Shown piece by piece: positions 14,701 through 29,700 of a stretch of DNA of 64,000 nt. The notes beneath the pieces are model-generated. The model was not told where the DNA came from. It saw nothing but the letters and a program-made list of their open reading frames with translations, and made no database searches. Within the stretch, counting starts at the first letter, position 1; each line of letters begins with the position of its first letter. Both the position numbers and the translations under genes were made by a program. Source of the stretch: Hymenolepis diminuta (lineage: Eukaryota; Platyhelminthes; Cestoda; Cyclophyllidea; Hymenolepididae); contig CAADRB010000018.1 of assembly GCA_900708905.1 (NCBI GenBank), forward strand, positions 1,922,327 through 1,986,326. Reading direction: 5' to 3'.

Positions 14701-17700
14701 ATTTATGGGAAAAATATTTAAACGAGACCACAAATTGTAGACATTGAAAGAGACGCAACAAGTGTTGTAAAATTCAAATGCATGTCTGGGCGATACGATA
14801 TGATGCATGAGAAAATTGAAGAGGGAACAGATCCTAAATAGACCGCAAATAAGCATATTAACGGCTTGATAAAGAATGCGCACGACTACTTGTTAGACAA
14901 CTTTAGAATAATAAATCATGAAACGTGGTGGGAGAGAAAGAACTTTGGAATTTCCATAAATGTGTCCCTTGAAAATTAGCTTGATGCTAAAGAGGATTAC
15001 ATCAGAAATTTTCCGACTGGAAAGATAGGATAACCACTACTTCATAGATCGCAATTAGGTAGACATTACTTGTCATTATGAAATATTATTTATTCTCGAA
15101 AGAAACACTTCACTTACCCATAAAATCGAATAGGTCTATATCGGTAAAACTGATATGCTATAAGCAATAGTCGAAGTGTGACTGCCAAGTCATAGACCAC
15201 CAGATCAATGCTCGTCGGGGGCGTATCTAGTGGTGTAAATGGTAAACTACACTGTTAAGCCTGGTCAAAATGAAAGATGGTAGAATGCAAGTTTTTCATA
15301 CCTTCCTTCCACCCAGATCAAGTGTTAACGTTTGGAAATGCGTTTATTTACTAGAAGCCTTAGTAGAGAGAACATGTCGTAAAGCCCAGTGAATGACTAG
15401 AAGAATCCGTACTAAAATTTAAATTTTGCGATAAATGGTCTTCATAATTGTCATTTCATAAAACTTTCCAAAGGATAGTTAGAACATATATTTTGCGTTG
15501 GTTGGGAAGATACCACCTCCCGATAAATCCGTTAAAGAGAGTCATTCTCATGACCAGGAATCGTAAAACTTCCCCATGGGTATAATATTGTTGCTAATGT
15601 GTACTAGAAATATATTTTGTTGATACATTAGGACCTCTAGAGGCAGGGAGAGGGAACGAAGTCGTAAAATCAGAGGCATATAGGGAAAACATTAAAATGC
15701 CAAAAATCGTGCACTATTTCATGCACTGCCTATTACATAAACAAGTTTGCAAATCATCAGTCAGAATAATGGTCATTTTATAATAGAACGAACTCATACA
15801 TTATCACCTACATTAGTTAGGGGAAAGACCCACTCGAGATTCTTTCCTATTGGTTAATGTCTTAACCGAATTTTCAACTGTAGTGAACCAATGCAGGTAA
15901 TTGCGTTGGAACTGGACACAGTAAACTCTTAGCCTAGCCGTCCCCTCTGACGTTTGTAACTTTCCCCTAATAAGTTGTCAGAATACACTAGAGTGTGATC
16001 TAATAGACACCTGAGCTATCGAGATCTTTGAGAGTAGTTGTGAAAAACGTTAAATACACCAGATACGTTTCAGACAAATAAAAGCCTTAATTGAATGCTA
16101 AAATACGGCGGTAAGATGTAAATATAAGTTCACTCCATCTAAATTGATCGCAAACAAATGTAAGTTTAAGAATATATCCTTACAGAAAGTCTTAATCATT
16201 GAAAGATGAGTAAGAGTACTTCAGCAATCCTCTGTTTGATTGACTATTAAGCAATTATTTCTCTGCTGACGGTTTCACTTACCATGCTAACACAGATACT
16301 CTTTTTGTTCTATCGTGAAATTCTATTGCTTACTAGGATGCTCACAGTATTAATTTGCAAACCGTGAATCCAGAGATAACTAAGCTCCCATCCCAGAGCC
16401 ATCAAACTGCCGATTCCAAATATACTGGAACTAGAAGTCGGAAGAGAAATTACGGCATCTATTCTGAAGGTACAAGATTTAGACCGTTTTTCTTCAGGAT
16501 TTCGTTAACCACAGATTAGAGATATTTGTCTAGAGGAAAAGACAATATCGATGAATCCATAAAAATGGGAGGGCTACATATGAAGAGGAGACTAGAGGAA
16601 CCTTGGAATCATAGGGAAGTAACCCTAACGGGAAGCAAAACACAAAAATATGCATTTTAGGCCTAACGTTTTTGCACTAATGTACTTTCTTCTATCCCAT
16701 GATTCGTTTTTAGTTTTAAGTAATACAACTGCTAATAACCGTATGTTATTGGACCGCACTTAACTGCACGTGTTGGTTAAACGGACACCTTAATTTTCCC
16801 CAAGGCTCAAGGATGTCTAGAATAATAAAATATGACATACGAGAGCATTTAAACGCCTGGAGGTAAAGACGACCAAGAAACATGAAAATACAAAAATGTC
16901 AAAAGAACTTGTACTATTACCCATGCAAGTTTGTACTGTGCAAAGGGACACAATTAATGATCATTTTATAATAAAGTGAGAGTGCGTTTCAATGCTTAAT
17001 TCAGAAGATGAAAAATACCTTTAAGCTATGCTGAACTCTACTAAACCAATCACCAGATGTGCATCAATGGTCATTTGAAAAATAAAGTGATTAATTAGGG
17101 ATGAATCGTGATGTCAATTAAGATTTTCGACAGTAGCAATTACTTTAATAGAATATTTGCGCATCCCGCCTAGAGTGATTCCATGTTGAAGTAAATCTGA
17201 GTTTTAAAGAATTTCTAGAACTAATCAGAGAGTGATTAATGCTGAAAAAAATACCATGCAACAATTCCTCTGTAGAAAGATATAGATTTGCTAAGAAGCT
17301 TAGGAGTCAGCAATGCCATCCCCTCCAGATTCTACAAACTTTACCAAAAACAGGATAGAAAGGAGACAAAGACTATAGTATGAAAATTTATTTTAAGGAT
17401 GAACAAATTCGAAGTCTGACCAATATATACTTCCACGAAAAGTGTGTAGACAGAACAGGGATAAAAAGTGCATAGGACAGAGGAGAGCTCAATATGGATG
17501 TTAGGCAATTGGAACAAACAGATAAGGATTTGTAGTGCGAGTAACAAAGAACATCAGTAGGTCATACTTAGAACCACTGACCATCAAGTGATTGAAAATT
17601 CACTCGTTATTTCCCTCAATATGAAAAATCAGATTAAACAAGCGTCTTCAATTCCAATAATTTGACATGAAAGTTAGAATCAACGATGCTTAATATTCAC

Positions 17701-20700
17701 GATGGGAGAATTAGAGCTTACCAGGAGACAAGGGATCCACACGCATCAATCCAGCTTGTCGGAGGCCTGAGGGTGGACTGAGAAACCAGTTAGATCGATA
17801 GTTGAGTCGTTCTAGTTGTTTCTTCCGTACTACATTGAACCCAGCCCCCGCCGTACCTTCTTCTCCGTTACTGTTGGTCTACAAATAGACAAAATCGAAT
17901 AGTTATAGTAAGGTAGTATCCTTTGATTAAAAAGAACTAAATACAAGAGTTATAAAAGCATGTAAATTAACATGCTTATGAGCAAGGGATCGTGCGAGGA
18001 AGAAGTATTTATTCACAGTTTATTGGTGGTCTTTAAATGATTATTTCATCAAAAATAGCTACTAAGGAGCATTCAATGGTGACAGTGACCAATTCATTCT
18101 TTCGAGGCGTAACCGAAAAGAACAGCTTTAAAACGCTTCCTTTTGTAACATAACTTCACTTTGTTATAAAACGACGATTACTCGGACTTATTATTGCAAC
18201 CTTACTTGTGTTATGGGTACAAACAATAAAGCGAATTCTTGACATTATTGTACTATAACTACAAGTTTTATGTTTTGTTTTATCTTTAAAATATTCTCGT
18301 ATATTAATTTTTTTCCAGACCCATTTAAACTTCAGGAAATTAAATAGTTTTGCTGTAAGACTAGATAAAAAATCTCTTTAAGGCGTTTCCATCGCATTTA
18401 TACGGTCATGAGTAAATACGTTGCTCTTTAACTCCTTTTCTTCCGCCTTCGAACACTTTGTGTAATGGAAAATGTTAATAGTTAATGGACGAGGAAAAAT
18501 TAGTATGATACCTCGTGGTCATTTATATTTCTTTCTTTGTAAGGTACGAATTAGGTCCGAAAAATACACATCAAATTCCATTACTTGCGTGAAAAAGTAA
18601 AATAATTGTCTTTCCATTCTTGAGATATGTAATTCTAAGCTCTAGTGCATCACACATCGATGACTCCTCAACCCAAGACGAATGAGAATCCTACCGTATA
18701 AGTTTTTTGGAGCAATTTGAATATGAAATTGTCCTGAAAGACGCATTTAATATATTAAGGTGTGTATATTCTAATTTGCCTTTATTTTTACTGATCTATT
18801 TGATATACACCATGAAGCAAACCAGTCTAGAGGACCGGATGGCACAGCTTAGTTGGAACAAACTAAGTTATCCAGTTTTTCAAATAGACTGTTCAGGTTA
18901 CTCCATGTTAACATTTACTAGAGGTCATACAGGAGAGAGAAATAGGAGGAGAGCCAGTTCAAGTCCAGTGATTATCATAGCTGCGAATCTTAGAACAGTC
19001 TGTCTCAACAGGCAGACACTCCCTCTTTCTCAAAGGTGACATGGATATCACACAAAGGTCAAAATACTAACGAGGAAAGGAGGAAGAGTATAAACAGGCG
19101 GTGGATCAATCAATATGAGAACGATGGGAGTCATAAAGAAGACTGTTTTAGATTCCTCGTTATTAGTTAACACCAGATAGTGAGAACGCTAGGGATATGT
19201 ATATATAATATTCTAAGAGAACAGGAAGTTGTGGATATGCAGCAGATAAGTAGCTTCAAACAAATCACCACATTGTACCGCTGAGATAGAATTAATGCGA
19301 AAAGCCCAAATATATTTAGAGATTATTTGTAAAAGCAAATATACGGGGGAGAGGGGAAGCGAATTTGGGGTATTAAAGCAGTAATTGGTTAAGCTTGATA
19401 TCTCTCGATCTGTTTGAGTTTTAGTTTGACAGTATCCGTCTAACTAACATGGGCGTCTGAAAAAAATTGACTATATTTATTATGGAAACTATTGCTCAAA
19501 GCTTCCAATATTAAACCAATCCGCCTTACGGCATTTTGAATCAAAGACTACGATTTCCTATACGGGTTGCTTAGACTCATTTTAAAAGTTAACAAAATGA
19601 GATCATTCAATCAAAGCTATAACAGTTTTAAGCTAAAAAAGTGTTTAAGACATGTACAAAGTAAAACATAAGCTATATAGAAATAAATGACTTCGAAACT
19701 TAAATCTCCTGATTCTCCCCTTTAGTAAACGTTAAATTGAAAGTCATACAATACAATTTTCTCATTCAATTACCCTAAAAAATAGATTAAAATGCAGTTG
19801 GCGAATAGTCGCCTAAATAAAAAGAACAATGAGATATCAACCCAAAATCGGACATAATAATAAAAAAACAACGGTCATCTTGAGTGATCCTAAATTTGCC
19901 ATGTTTAAATCATACTAGCTCTTCCTATTTGCAGGTATCTTAAATACTAGAAGAAAACGTATCTTTAGTGGTTGACCAACCATCTAAATTAAACAATTGA
20001 TCAATAAGCTTTGGACCCTGTGTGCGCGAATTCACTTAGAAAGCAGTGGACAAATCTTGAAATTTGAACACTGGAACATGAGGCAGTGGACTATACTTAA
20101 AATGCAAAAATTGGACAACCTGAATCCAAAAAATTAAATTTATTAAGAATTTTCCGATGCTCTGACTTTATTTTCAACATCTACTCCATTCCATTCTCTA
20201 AGTCCATATTAGACAAATTTACTGTTTTATGTGTTCAATACCATTGCATTGAGTTCACCTTGGGTGAACACAGCTTACGGAGCTCTGGTAACTCATAATT
20301 TTTAGCTACCTCATCTTTGCTATGTTAAAGCTGTAAACGGCGAAATGTCACATAAGAACATCTACTTCCTCAATCATGGGAAGAAAAAAACTAAAATTGA
20401 AGCGGCAAGACCGACTTTTCTTGGCAAAAAATATTGGCAAATAAGCACTGAACATCGTAGATAAGCATTTGCTGTAATTCAGGGGACGAATCATGAATTT
20501 GAATTTTGGAACGTCAACTGCTCATTCATTAAATATTGTACGACTCGAGTCCAAATGGGAAATGAAATGGGAATTTCTGACACCTTGACATTGCTCTCGG
20601 CATCTTTCTGATCCTCTCTCTTTCATCATTTTTTGGACTTCCTGCTATTCGGTGTCAACTGCTTCCCACAACTAAAAATGGTGACATTTATTTGCCTTCT

Positions 20701-23700
20701 CAATCGAGTTGATAACGTCCCATTTTATAACAAGGAACGAGAAAAAAATAAACACAGATGACATAGAAATCGCGTATATGTCCATCTTATCAGCCAATAC
20801 CATCTAGTGACTAGGATGGCAACTAACGGTCATTGACCATATGGCTGCTTTTTAATCAGTGTTTTCTATTTCTCCCAATCCAAGATAAGTGTTGAGAACT
20901 CCCCTTCCCACCGATAAGAGCAGGCGGGAATAATCGATCTTCGGTTGTCTTTAGGTCATTTCCATATGCATCTCAAGATTTTCCTCACAAAAAGGAAGTT
21001 GAACGAGTGAACAAAACACTGTGCAGTACGAGAACACAACATGCGACGCAGTCATAAAAGATAGAACAGAGCAAAAAAGCTAACAACAACGAGGCAAAAT
21101 GACTTGGGTAGAAAGAAAAAAACAATACAGAACCTGGCCAAATCGCAGGTCAGAATAAGCATATGGAATTAAAGAGAAAAAACACTTTAGATAACCTTCG
21201 CTGCCCTCGGGCGAAAAAAATTAATGTGGAACTACCCATTCTCATATTAACTTAGAAATAAACTGATGCAGAGGAAATGTGACTGAACTGAAAGTTACAG
21301 CTCTTATACTAGCCTAGCAACTAATAATTAGAGGGTGCAATAATAATTCCCAACCACTGTAGGAAGGCGTTCTCTAACGCTCATCTTGGGTTAGGGGGTG
21401 GCTCCATAGAACTTCTTTAGTGGGAAATTCGAATACTCCAAATTAACCAGTGCGGTGGACTATTCCGCTCACTGAGTGTCCACTAATAGAAATTGAGCCT
21501 GTGACGTCTGACTTCGCAGACGGGCACGTTTACCACATCGTTACCAATGCAATAAAACGTGTTATAGGAAATAAAGGGGACTCACCTAATGAGGATGCTT
21601 ATTTATAATGTTCAGATACTAACCGTCATACTTACAGAATTTGTCATTAGGGATATAACATTGAGGCGGCCGAGAAACCACCCTAGGTAATTTATGTACT
21701 TATATCGACTCAATCACGACTCCGAGTGAGAAATGACTACTGCAGAATTATCGATATTCGAAATGCTTTCCTGTACGGGGTTAATGGTTATTGTGGTCGA
21801 TGCATTTGCAACACGTTAAAATAGTGAGAAGAAACAAAAAATAGCAGATGAAACATCGAAATTTACGGTAATATGATAGTCCCAAACAATGCTCAAGTAC
21901 AGACTGTCGTTACCAATTAGACTGAATGTATCATTCTGGTGATTGGCCCGTGTGTTCTCAAAGGCATTTTATTCCTAGTCTATCTAAATAAAATCGTTCT
22001 TTGTAAGTAAAGAGTGAGGTGGTCGGATTCCAAATTACTGGTCGTCTCAATCATCTATACAATTTTAATAACTTCGGATGTGAACAAGAGGCTTGAATAA
22101 AGGCGTTTATAGGCGATAAAGGCCAGCTTCCGCAAGATATGTTAGCTTACATAGTTAGATGAAATTATGGGTAAAAGATATAGCATCAATCACTATCACA
22201 CATTTAACTCCTTCGGAAAAGAAGGCCAAATCTTTTGAAATCAATTATAAGAAGCTTTTGCGAGAGACGAGAGAAAGTTATGCAGTTTCCTTTATATAAG
22301 CTTTAAATGATCAGTTTGATCAGTAAATAAATGGGCAACTTAATCTCTACCCAGGGTGGTAATAACTCTGGTACCCAATAATTAGGGGAATTTTATTACT
22401 CACCCGGTTAATTAAAATAGGGAGTTACGTGGGAGAGATAGAGATTGGGCTTACCAACTCAAAAATCAAGGAATGATTAAAACTGAAACAGGAATCAGAT
22501 ATCAACTTCTAAAGTGACGTGGGATTCACACAAGAATAATGAAAGACAATATTACCAAAGACATTATATCTAGATGTTTTGTAACGCCTATTAAGTGCGA
22601 CAGGAAATAAACGATAACGTACAAAATGTTTCAAAAAGATCCCGTGATGAAATATAGATCTAATTTATTGAGAAGGAAGTACACTTATCCAATTGGCCTT
22701 TCCCATCAAAAACACTGAACCTTTGTATCGTGCCCTGGCTTATGGGATGAGCTGCTAATTTGTTCGATCACATTTAATCTCCTAAATTAATCAAGGAATT
22801 TGGATCATACTCTCTTCGGGGTGACATTCCAATAGATCAACAGGGTAGCAATGAAGTATTAATCCTTAAATCAATCCGTGTATCCCATAATTAAACAAGA
22901 TTATTATAACCGGATTTCCTAAAAAGGTTTAAAAAAAGAGACAGAGTACTCATGGCTTTCCAGAAATCATCAAAAGGGATCACAAAATCTTTCTCTTATG
23001 AAAGCTTTTATTCGAGTCATTAACCAGCGCAGTCGGTCATTCTGATCACCGAATCCTTGTAGATAGACAATCTTGTGGTGTCCTTTCCTGTTATAATCCC
23101 AACTTTATAATCCAACTATTTGTGTAACCCAGATTTCCATACGTCTTACCTGAACGTTTTTTATTTATTTCTGTGATAAGGCAAAAAATTTTTCCTTTTG
23201 GGAAAACATTCAAAAACGTAGGAAGAAAAAGACCTCTAAGAGAGTGTTCGCTTTTAAGAGAGAATATTTAGGCAGTAGGAGTTGTAGTCAGAAAATCAGG
23301 CGTTCTGTTCATCACCTTTTCCCTCAAAGAGAAAATCTGGATGACAAGCCTTCGTGTGATTTCGCAACCATCTTTTTATCATAAGGTTCTTGCAACAACC
23401 GTTTACTGAAAAAACCTTGGGTTTGTGGTGATCGATTTGGTAGCGTCTCCTCATTCGCTTTCAATTGCAGTCGATGACACCGACAGTTCACACTTATAAG
23501 TTAATTTTACTCACTCCTTTCAGTTGTGATTGATGTTCGGAAATATGAATATAATTTTGTGTAGGATAAATCGTACAAATTTCACTTTCTCAACGAACAC
23601 CTGTCCAGAATTATCTTAACTAACTCATTTTCGGTAGATAGGCTGTTAATAGCATTTAAGCCGATATTTACTGCTAGAGCATCTAGGTTTCTTAAAAAAC

Positions 23701-26700
23701 TTACCTCTTGACCATTGACTTGACCTGGACGTTAATTCTATACCACTGGGGAATAAATTAAATTTATAAATAACCAAACCAATTATTAAGCACATCGAAT
23801 GAACATTGTCAGACGCGGAATTACAGAAATGCAGACAAATATTAACCTTCGCTCTTGAAAAAAATATGTATCTGCAACTTTTGTACTTGGCTTTATTTAA
23901 ACGGAATGAATAAACCATGAAGGCCTCATGGATAAAGCAGCGGCAATGATAGTTTAGGTTATGCAGAAATAGTTGGTTTTAGGAACAAGATCTCAAGTTT
24001 TGCTCATCCGTTTCCCCTTCCGCACTAAATGTTATTATCATTATTATCTACAATAATGCAAAAAACGTTACAAGTTTTAGTTGTGGGAAGCATTTGAGAC
24101 CGAATAACAGGAAGTCCAAAAAATGATGAAAGAGAGAGGATCAGAAAGATGCCGAGAGCAATGTCAAGGTGTCAGAAATTCCCATTTCATTTCCCATTTG
24201 GACTCGAGTCGTACAATATTTAATGAATGAGCAGTTGACGTTCCAAAATTCAAATTCATGATTCGTCCCCTGAATTACAGCAAATGCTTATCTACGATGT
24301 TCAGTGCTTATTTGCCAATATTTTTTGCCAAGAAAAGTCGGTCTTGCCGCTTCAATTTTAGTTTTTTTCTTCCCATGATTGAGGAAGTAGATGTTCTTAT
24401 GTGACATTTCGCCGTTTACAGCTTTAACATAGCAAAGATGAGGTAGCTAAAAATTATGAGTTACCAGAGCTCCGTAAGCTGTGTTCACCCAAGGTGAACT
24501 CAATGCAGCGGTAATAATTTATGCAGTATTTAGTAATATTGAAAGTTATAACCCCTAGTCTTAATCATATCTTTGAAAACACCTTTAGCGTAATGGGCTT
24601 GATTATACCAAGGTTCACTTACTAGTTGCTGTTGTTCTTGACCTCCGTCAGACAGATCTGCCATTTCAGAGAGGGAGTCGTACTGACGTCCAAGGAGGCC
24701 GGAGATATGCCGTCCACCTGGAAGAGGTGGGTCACCTCTCTGCACAGCGCCACTGCTGTCCCGCCGACGGAAATTAGCGAGGTCTGCGTTGGTGGCCGTG
24801 ATGTGGGTACGCTTCTCCGAGTACTGTTGGACACGATCGATACGATGGTGATGGTTGTCGAGTTCTGCTATAGTATAGAAAATGGTACGCAATAACAAAC
24901 AGTACTATTTCTACAAATCTTAAAAGGCTAGTTTGTACTACCTAGTCGACTTTAATCTATGACGAGTACAAATGTGTTACACATTTATCTCCTGAACTAG
25001 CGAAATATCAGATGCAGACTCTTTTTTCCAAAGCGAAATCTATTCAAAAGCTGCCCTGTGAAATGGAGAATGAGTGAATGCACGAATGGCTAAGCGAACA
25101 TTTAATCAAATGTGATTGTGCTTCTAGAATAGCTTCTTATCTGAAAGGTACCGAATTATGGTCTAATGGAGCAAATCGTGCTCTCACTGTTATGCTTTGC
25201 ATGGAAAAAATCAAACATCTTAAGAGCAAAAGCTTCAAATCTGTGTTTGTCTTTCAGAGGAACTTCTAAAAGATCCCTAGTATAAAGAATAGCGCTCTAC
25301 AGACAAATAACCCAGAATCCAATCAACTTTGAAGCACATTAGTGAAGTTTAAAATGAAAGCAGAGAACATTCGTTCAACTGTGGAATACAGGTCTATCTC
25401 ATTCGATTTCGCGATGGAGTAACCATTCAAAGCAGTTAATACTTTCAGCGGCGTGAACAAGGTAGTCAAATCAAAACTCTTCAATTAAAAACAACACTGT
25501 TAAAAATAAAAGTACCGACTTGCAAAGTTTTGCCATATCCAAAGAAAATCGAAAATTAGAGTTTAATATATCGAGAAACGTCTAGTCAATGAAAGATACC
25601 GTGACTCCGCCATTTTTCCACAAAGCCTCAGAGTCAATACAGATGCAGATGTCTATGTCGAAACTCTTCAAAGCATTTTTGTTAAACTACCTCGGATAGA
25701 CAGCGTAGCCAATGGAGGAAGACTCTCTATGTCTTCCAACAAGATTCGGCTCAATCCCATAAAGCTCTCAAAACCCAGGATTTGGGTGGATGGCCGAGAA
25801 TTTTTACCATCACGTCACATCAAACCTATGGCCATATAACTACTCATCAGACCCTAATTCTTTGAAACATTACGTGTGAGACGTCGTTGAAAAGGAAATC
25901 AATAAGCATCACCATAAAACCAAATCCTCTCTAATGAAGACAATAGCCCGAAACAATGGAGGACATCAATAAAGACCATCTGGCCAAAGCTTGCAGTCGC
26001 TTTCGAATTGAGTGGGTGATAGAAGCGGAATATATATATATATATATATATATATGGAATAAAGCCTATAGTAATATTAAGCTTATTTGTTTTTTTTACA
26101 AGAAATTGTAAGTTTCAAACATTAAGAGCTTCATTTTCTGTTTTTCTTAAAGTACGTAAGGTGTCCTCAGATGTACTACTTCTCAGGCAGATATCCCAAA
26201 AATCTTACAATCGTTTATTTTTCTACCATCAAAGCATTCGTATTGCGAGTTATACGCATCTTAAGAAACGAACACAGTTCTCTCTTATCGAATTAAAAAT
26301 TAAACCTGAATAGCTCGCGATTTTTTAAAGAACGAAACAGTCAATATTGGTGCTACACTGTAGTTTCTCAATCAGAAAGTCCCCAATGTGTACCTTCTCC
26401 ACAAGGTGTGAGCCTAGGTAAGGACTTTCATGTGAATACTTAGGTAGAACATTTCTCGCTGAATAAATACACACTTTTGTTAAGGAAAAAACAGACCAGA
26501 ATGAGATTGTTGACGAACACAGTAAGTTCATATAACGAACAAAAATAATCATATGATCGTACTACAGATACTATTTGGATATAAAGATATATAGCTTTAA
26601 ACATTACAGTCGCCAGATGGAAAAGTAAATTATGAAGATTTCTGTCTTGAAAAGGTGTCTTCTGGAACTCAGATTGCAATTTGTCCTTAAAACCTTCGGA

Positions 26701-29700
26701 ATATTAGAAGAGTTCATTTCTGCTGGAGATTAGTTTTCAAAACAAGTGGGTAACAACATTCGTGAATGGAGATTCGAATTCTCCTGAAGTTTCATGGCCA
26801 CTTATTTCCAAATCCACCTGCCATTTGTTTGATGGCTGAAGAAACCTAACATCTGCAACTTTAAAAAATGGGTGGTTGTGTCAATTGCATCTAAAATTCT
26901 GCATAAGGTTTGGATGGCATAAGTAAGGACTTACAACATTGTGACTAGCCAAAAAGAATACTATACTTTCGAATCCCAATATGCTAATCTTATCAATTAT
27001 CTAAATTGTAAAGAAATGAGAACTTAAGGCATGAATAGGTAAACCAGAAATGCAAGGTTTTAAAAAACCAGTGGAGAAAAGAACAAAACAGTCACTATAA
27101 ATTGCACAAGTGAGGTACTTTGAAAGAAAGGCATATTTAAGTATGGGAAGGGAAGACAAAGGGAGAGTTAAGAAGATAGTGTGTGCACACTCTGTCTTCA
27201 CACAGGATTGCCATATTGAAAATTACAGGCGTGGTTTTGGGGCTAGGCCGTGTGCGGGTGAGAATCAGACACTGTACCAGACGAGTGTTTACACGTGACT
27301 ACCATAGGAATGACTAAGACACACCGATTTTCAGATGAATGTTCTGAGTAAGCACCAGTGTTACATAATCAAAGCAATGCAGATTTCTACGACATGTCTT
27401 AAATTGATAGCACTTACCGTAGGAAAAAGAAAATATTCTGTAAAAGACCTTTTTTCGACTTCGAAGCAAAGCATCTCAAGAGTCTCCTGTAGCCTAGTTA
27501 AATTTCATAACAGTCGTCCGCTACATATACGTCAAAGATATGATTCTGACAAGATATATCGATTTTGAAGTTTTATGCTTTAATCAAATTGCTCTTGGGT
27601 TCTTTTTAGGCTCGAAATAATTAATGCATCAGGAGCTCAATTTAAATCCTTTCAATTAAGAAAATGCTTTTGTATTCACTCTAAATTCAAATTTAAATCA
27701 TCTTAATCACCTTACTTTAGATAAAGATAGAAACCCACAATCAGACCGATCAATCATGTTGTCCAACAAAAGAATAATTTAACGCGAGTCATTTTAGAAA
27801 GAGAAGATCCAGACCTCCCTCCTTAAAACCCAGATAAGTACAAGGTGCAAACTTAAGTATTATTTATATTAAGATTTGAGTTCATTTAAAAGGACCAATT
27901 CTATTTAGTAGCATACCACAACTATTTGATCTTCTATAGAAGGTGCAGTTAAATCAGAATTTAAAAAAGACCACGATCCATAGATTGAGATTATCTTATC
28001 TCAACATTAGCCAATACGATAAGCATTCAACCTACTGGATACGCGCCACTGACTTTCATAATAGTGTCATATGATGTAATGGATTACAGCAAGCAAATGA
28101 GAATGTTATCAGATGCAGTCCAGGAAGAGTTAATTTACTAATAATTCTCTTGTGCAATTACAGTTGACAGCCAAAATGGCTTTCAGAGAATGAGAATGAC
28201 TGGGAGAATTATTTTCCAAATGTGTGGGTCCGAGTAAACACCAATATTACGAAAATCACTGAAAGGCACTAACGTAACTTAGATTTGTGAAGATATACTA
28301 GTCTGTTGATCTACATCGGTCTCGAACTATTTCCTCTAATAAAACAGACGCGTATGTCAACACTATTAAATGGCCTAATTAAGCCTTCCGTAAATAACGC
28401 CAGGCTCGATACTCCACTCTGATTGCATTTAATTGATTGAGCCTAACCAAATTGAATAGATTTAAATTAAAGGTTGTACGAACTAAGTGCACTGTAGCGC
28501 GTGTAGTATCCGGGCTTCAGCGTTTGACCACACTGAAATCTCCCCATTTGATACGGCGATTTTGTATGGTTAACCTTCCCTTGTCGTCAAGTGCATCTCG
28601 TCTGTCTATCCAAAAACTTGTAATTGACACAATATGCTAAGACATGATATAGTCAAGACTTGTCCTCTCTGGAATCTTCTGGGTAGTTCCCAATACACGC
28701 GGCTGTCCAATCTTATAAAATTGTCTCGTTCTACATTTGGACTAATAAAAAATGGTCTTTGACTAACGTAACTAGAGAAAATATGTATGAATGAAGACCC
28801 CGTTTATCATCGAAATCAGCTTCCAGGGCGAAATTCCAAGCAAAGTAGCCTTCTACATCAGTCCCCAACCAATCCCATTACTATCAATTACCTTCTAAAA
28901 AGTCAAAATTTTGGAAACGAAATCTTCACAATTTACTTACATCTCCCGTCAACAAGAATAATATTTGCCTGTTGAGTAATAATATTAAATTCTTTAAGGA
29001 AATATATCAAATAAATTGTTTATCAACAACAAAATAAACTATTCTTCAGCGATCCAAAGAAATAAATGTACCAAGAGCAGCACGACCTACCGAACACCGC
29101 AGATATTAACTCACTCACTAATGCTAGGATTCAATGGGTTTGAACTATGTAATATCAATGATATAGTAAAGTGACCTATGAATACTAAGTAAAAGGCAGA
29201 CGGCCTAATGAATCCAGATTATATATGAGGTCTCTCTTATGACTCCCTGATTTTATTCTGTAATTCTACTCAACTCTCCCCTCCTTTAGTGGACTGTTTT
29301 ACTGTTTCTTATGTTTAAACGTTTTCTCATAATCAAAATTGTCTTTTCTTTACCACAGATGATAAATAACAATAAAACGGATGACACTACTTACCTCAAG
29401 ATATATGCCGTAAGTCAATTTTCTTTACATTATCACATGCAAGCAGAGAAAATCCTTGAAAACTACCAAAGAAATGGTTGGAAAGATTATCAACAGTCGT
29501 AAAAAGGGCATCTTTTGGAAAGAGTCATTGAAATTTAACTTGGGCGTGAGAAAAGCACAGCACCGAATGAAAAATTTGTGTTGAAAAAATAATAAACAGA
29601 CCTATTTCTACTTCCATAGTTGTAAAATCTTAATCATTTTAATATTTCCATTACCATTTTTCATTTTTTCTATTTCCTACAGTAAAACAATAATTCTGTG

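Larger units (their letters stand above)
12690..17000 (+). repeat. Degenerate tandem array, about five units of 0.85-1.1 kb
   Basis: Related blocks recur at about 12.8, 13.88, 14.7, 15.68 and 16.83 kb: an ACTGCTAnnnAC-type stretch, then G(A)GGGAAAACANTTAAAN. The best pair is 13673-13720 and 14517-14563 (AATTAAAGTTA, then CTTGAAAAGGTCA). Divergence is high, so boundaries are approximate. Confidence 0.35.
2780..17721 (-). other. Intron 8 of the RhoGAP gene, 14.9 kb
   Basis: It holds several decayed repeats: SINE-like copies near 5.0, 9.0, 11.5 and 15.2 kb, a second repeat family at 7.8 and 12.9 kb, a diverged copy of the 20.2/24.1-kb inverted repeat at 10.3-10.7 kb, and a degenerate tandem array from about 12.7 to 17.0 kb. 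No exon was recognised. The longest open frame (9161-9595, minus) resembles nothing I know. Confidence 0.6.
17879..24622 (-). other. Intron 7 of the RhoGAP gene, 6.7 kb
   Basis: It contains both arms of the 433-bp inverted repeat, a SINE-like copy at 21.4-21.6 kb and a fragment at about 23.0 kb. Nothing else is recognised. Confidence 0.6.
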
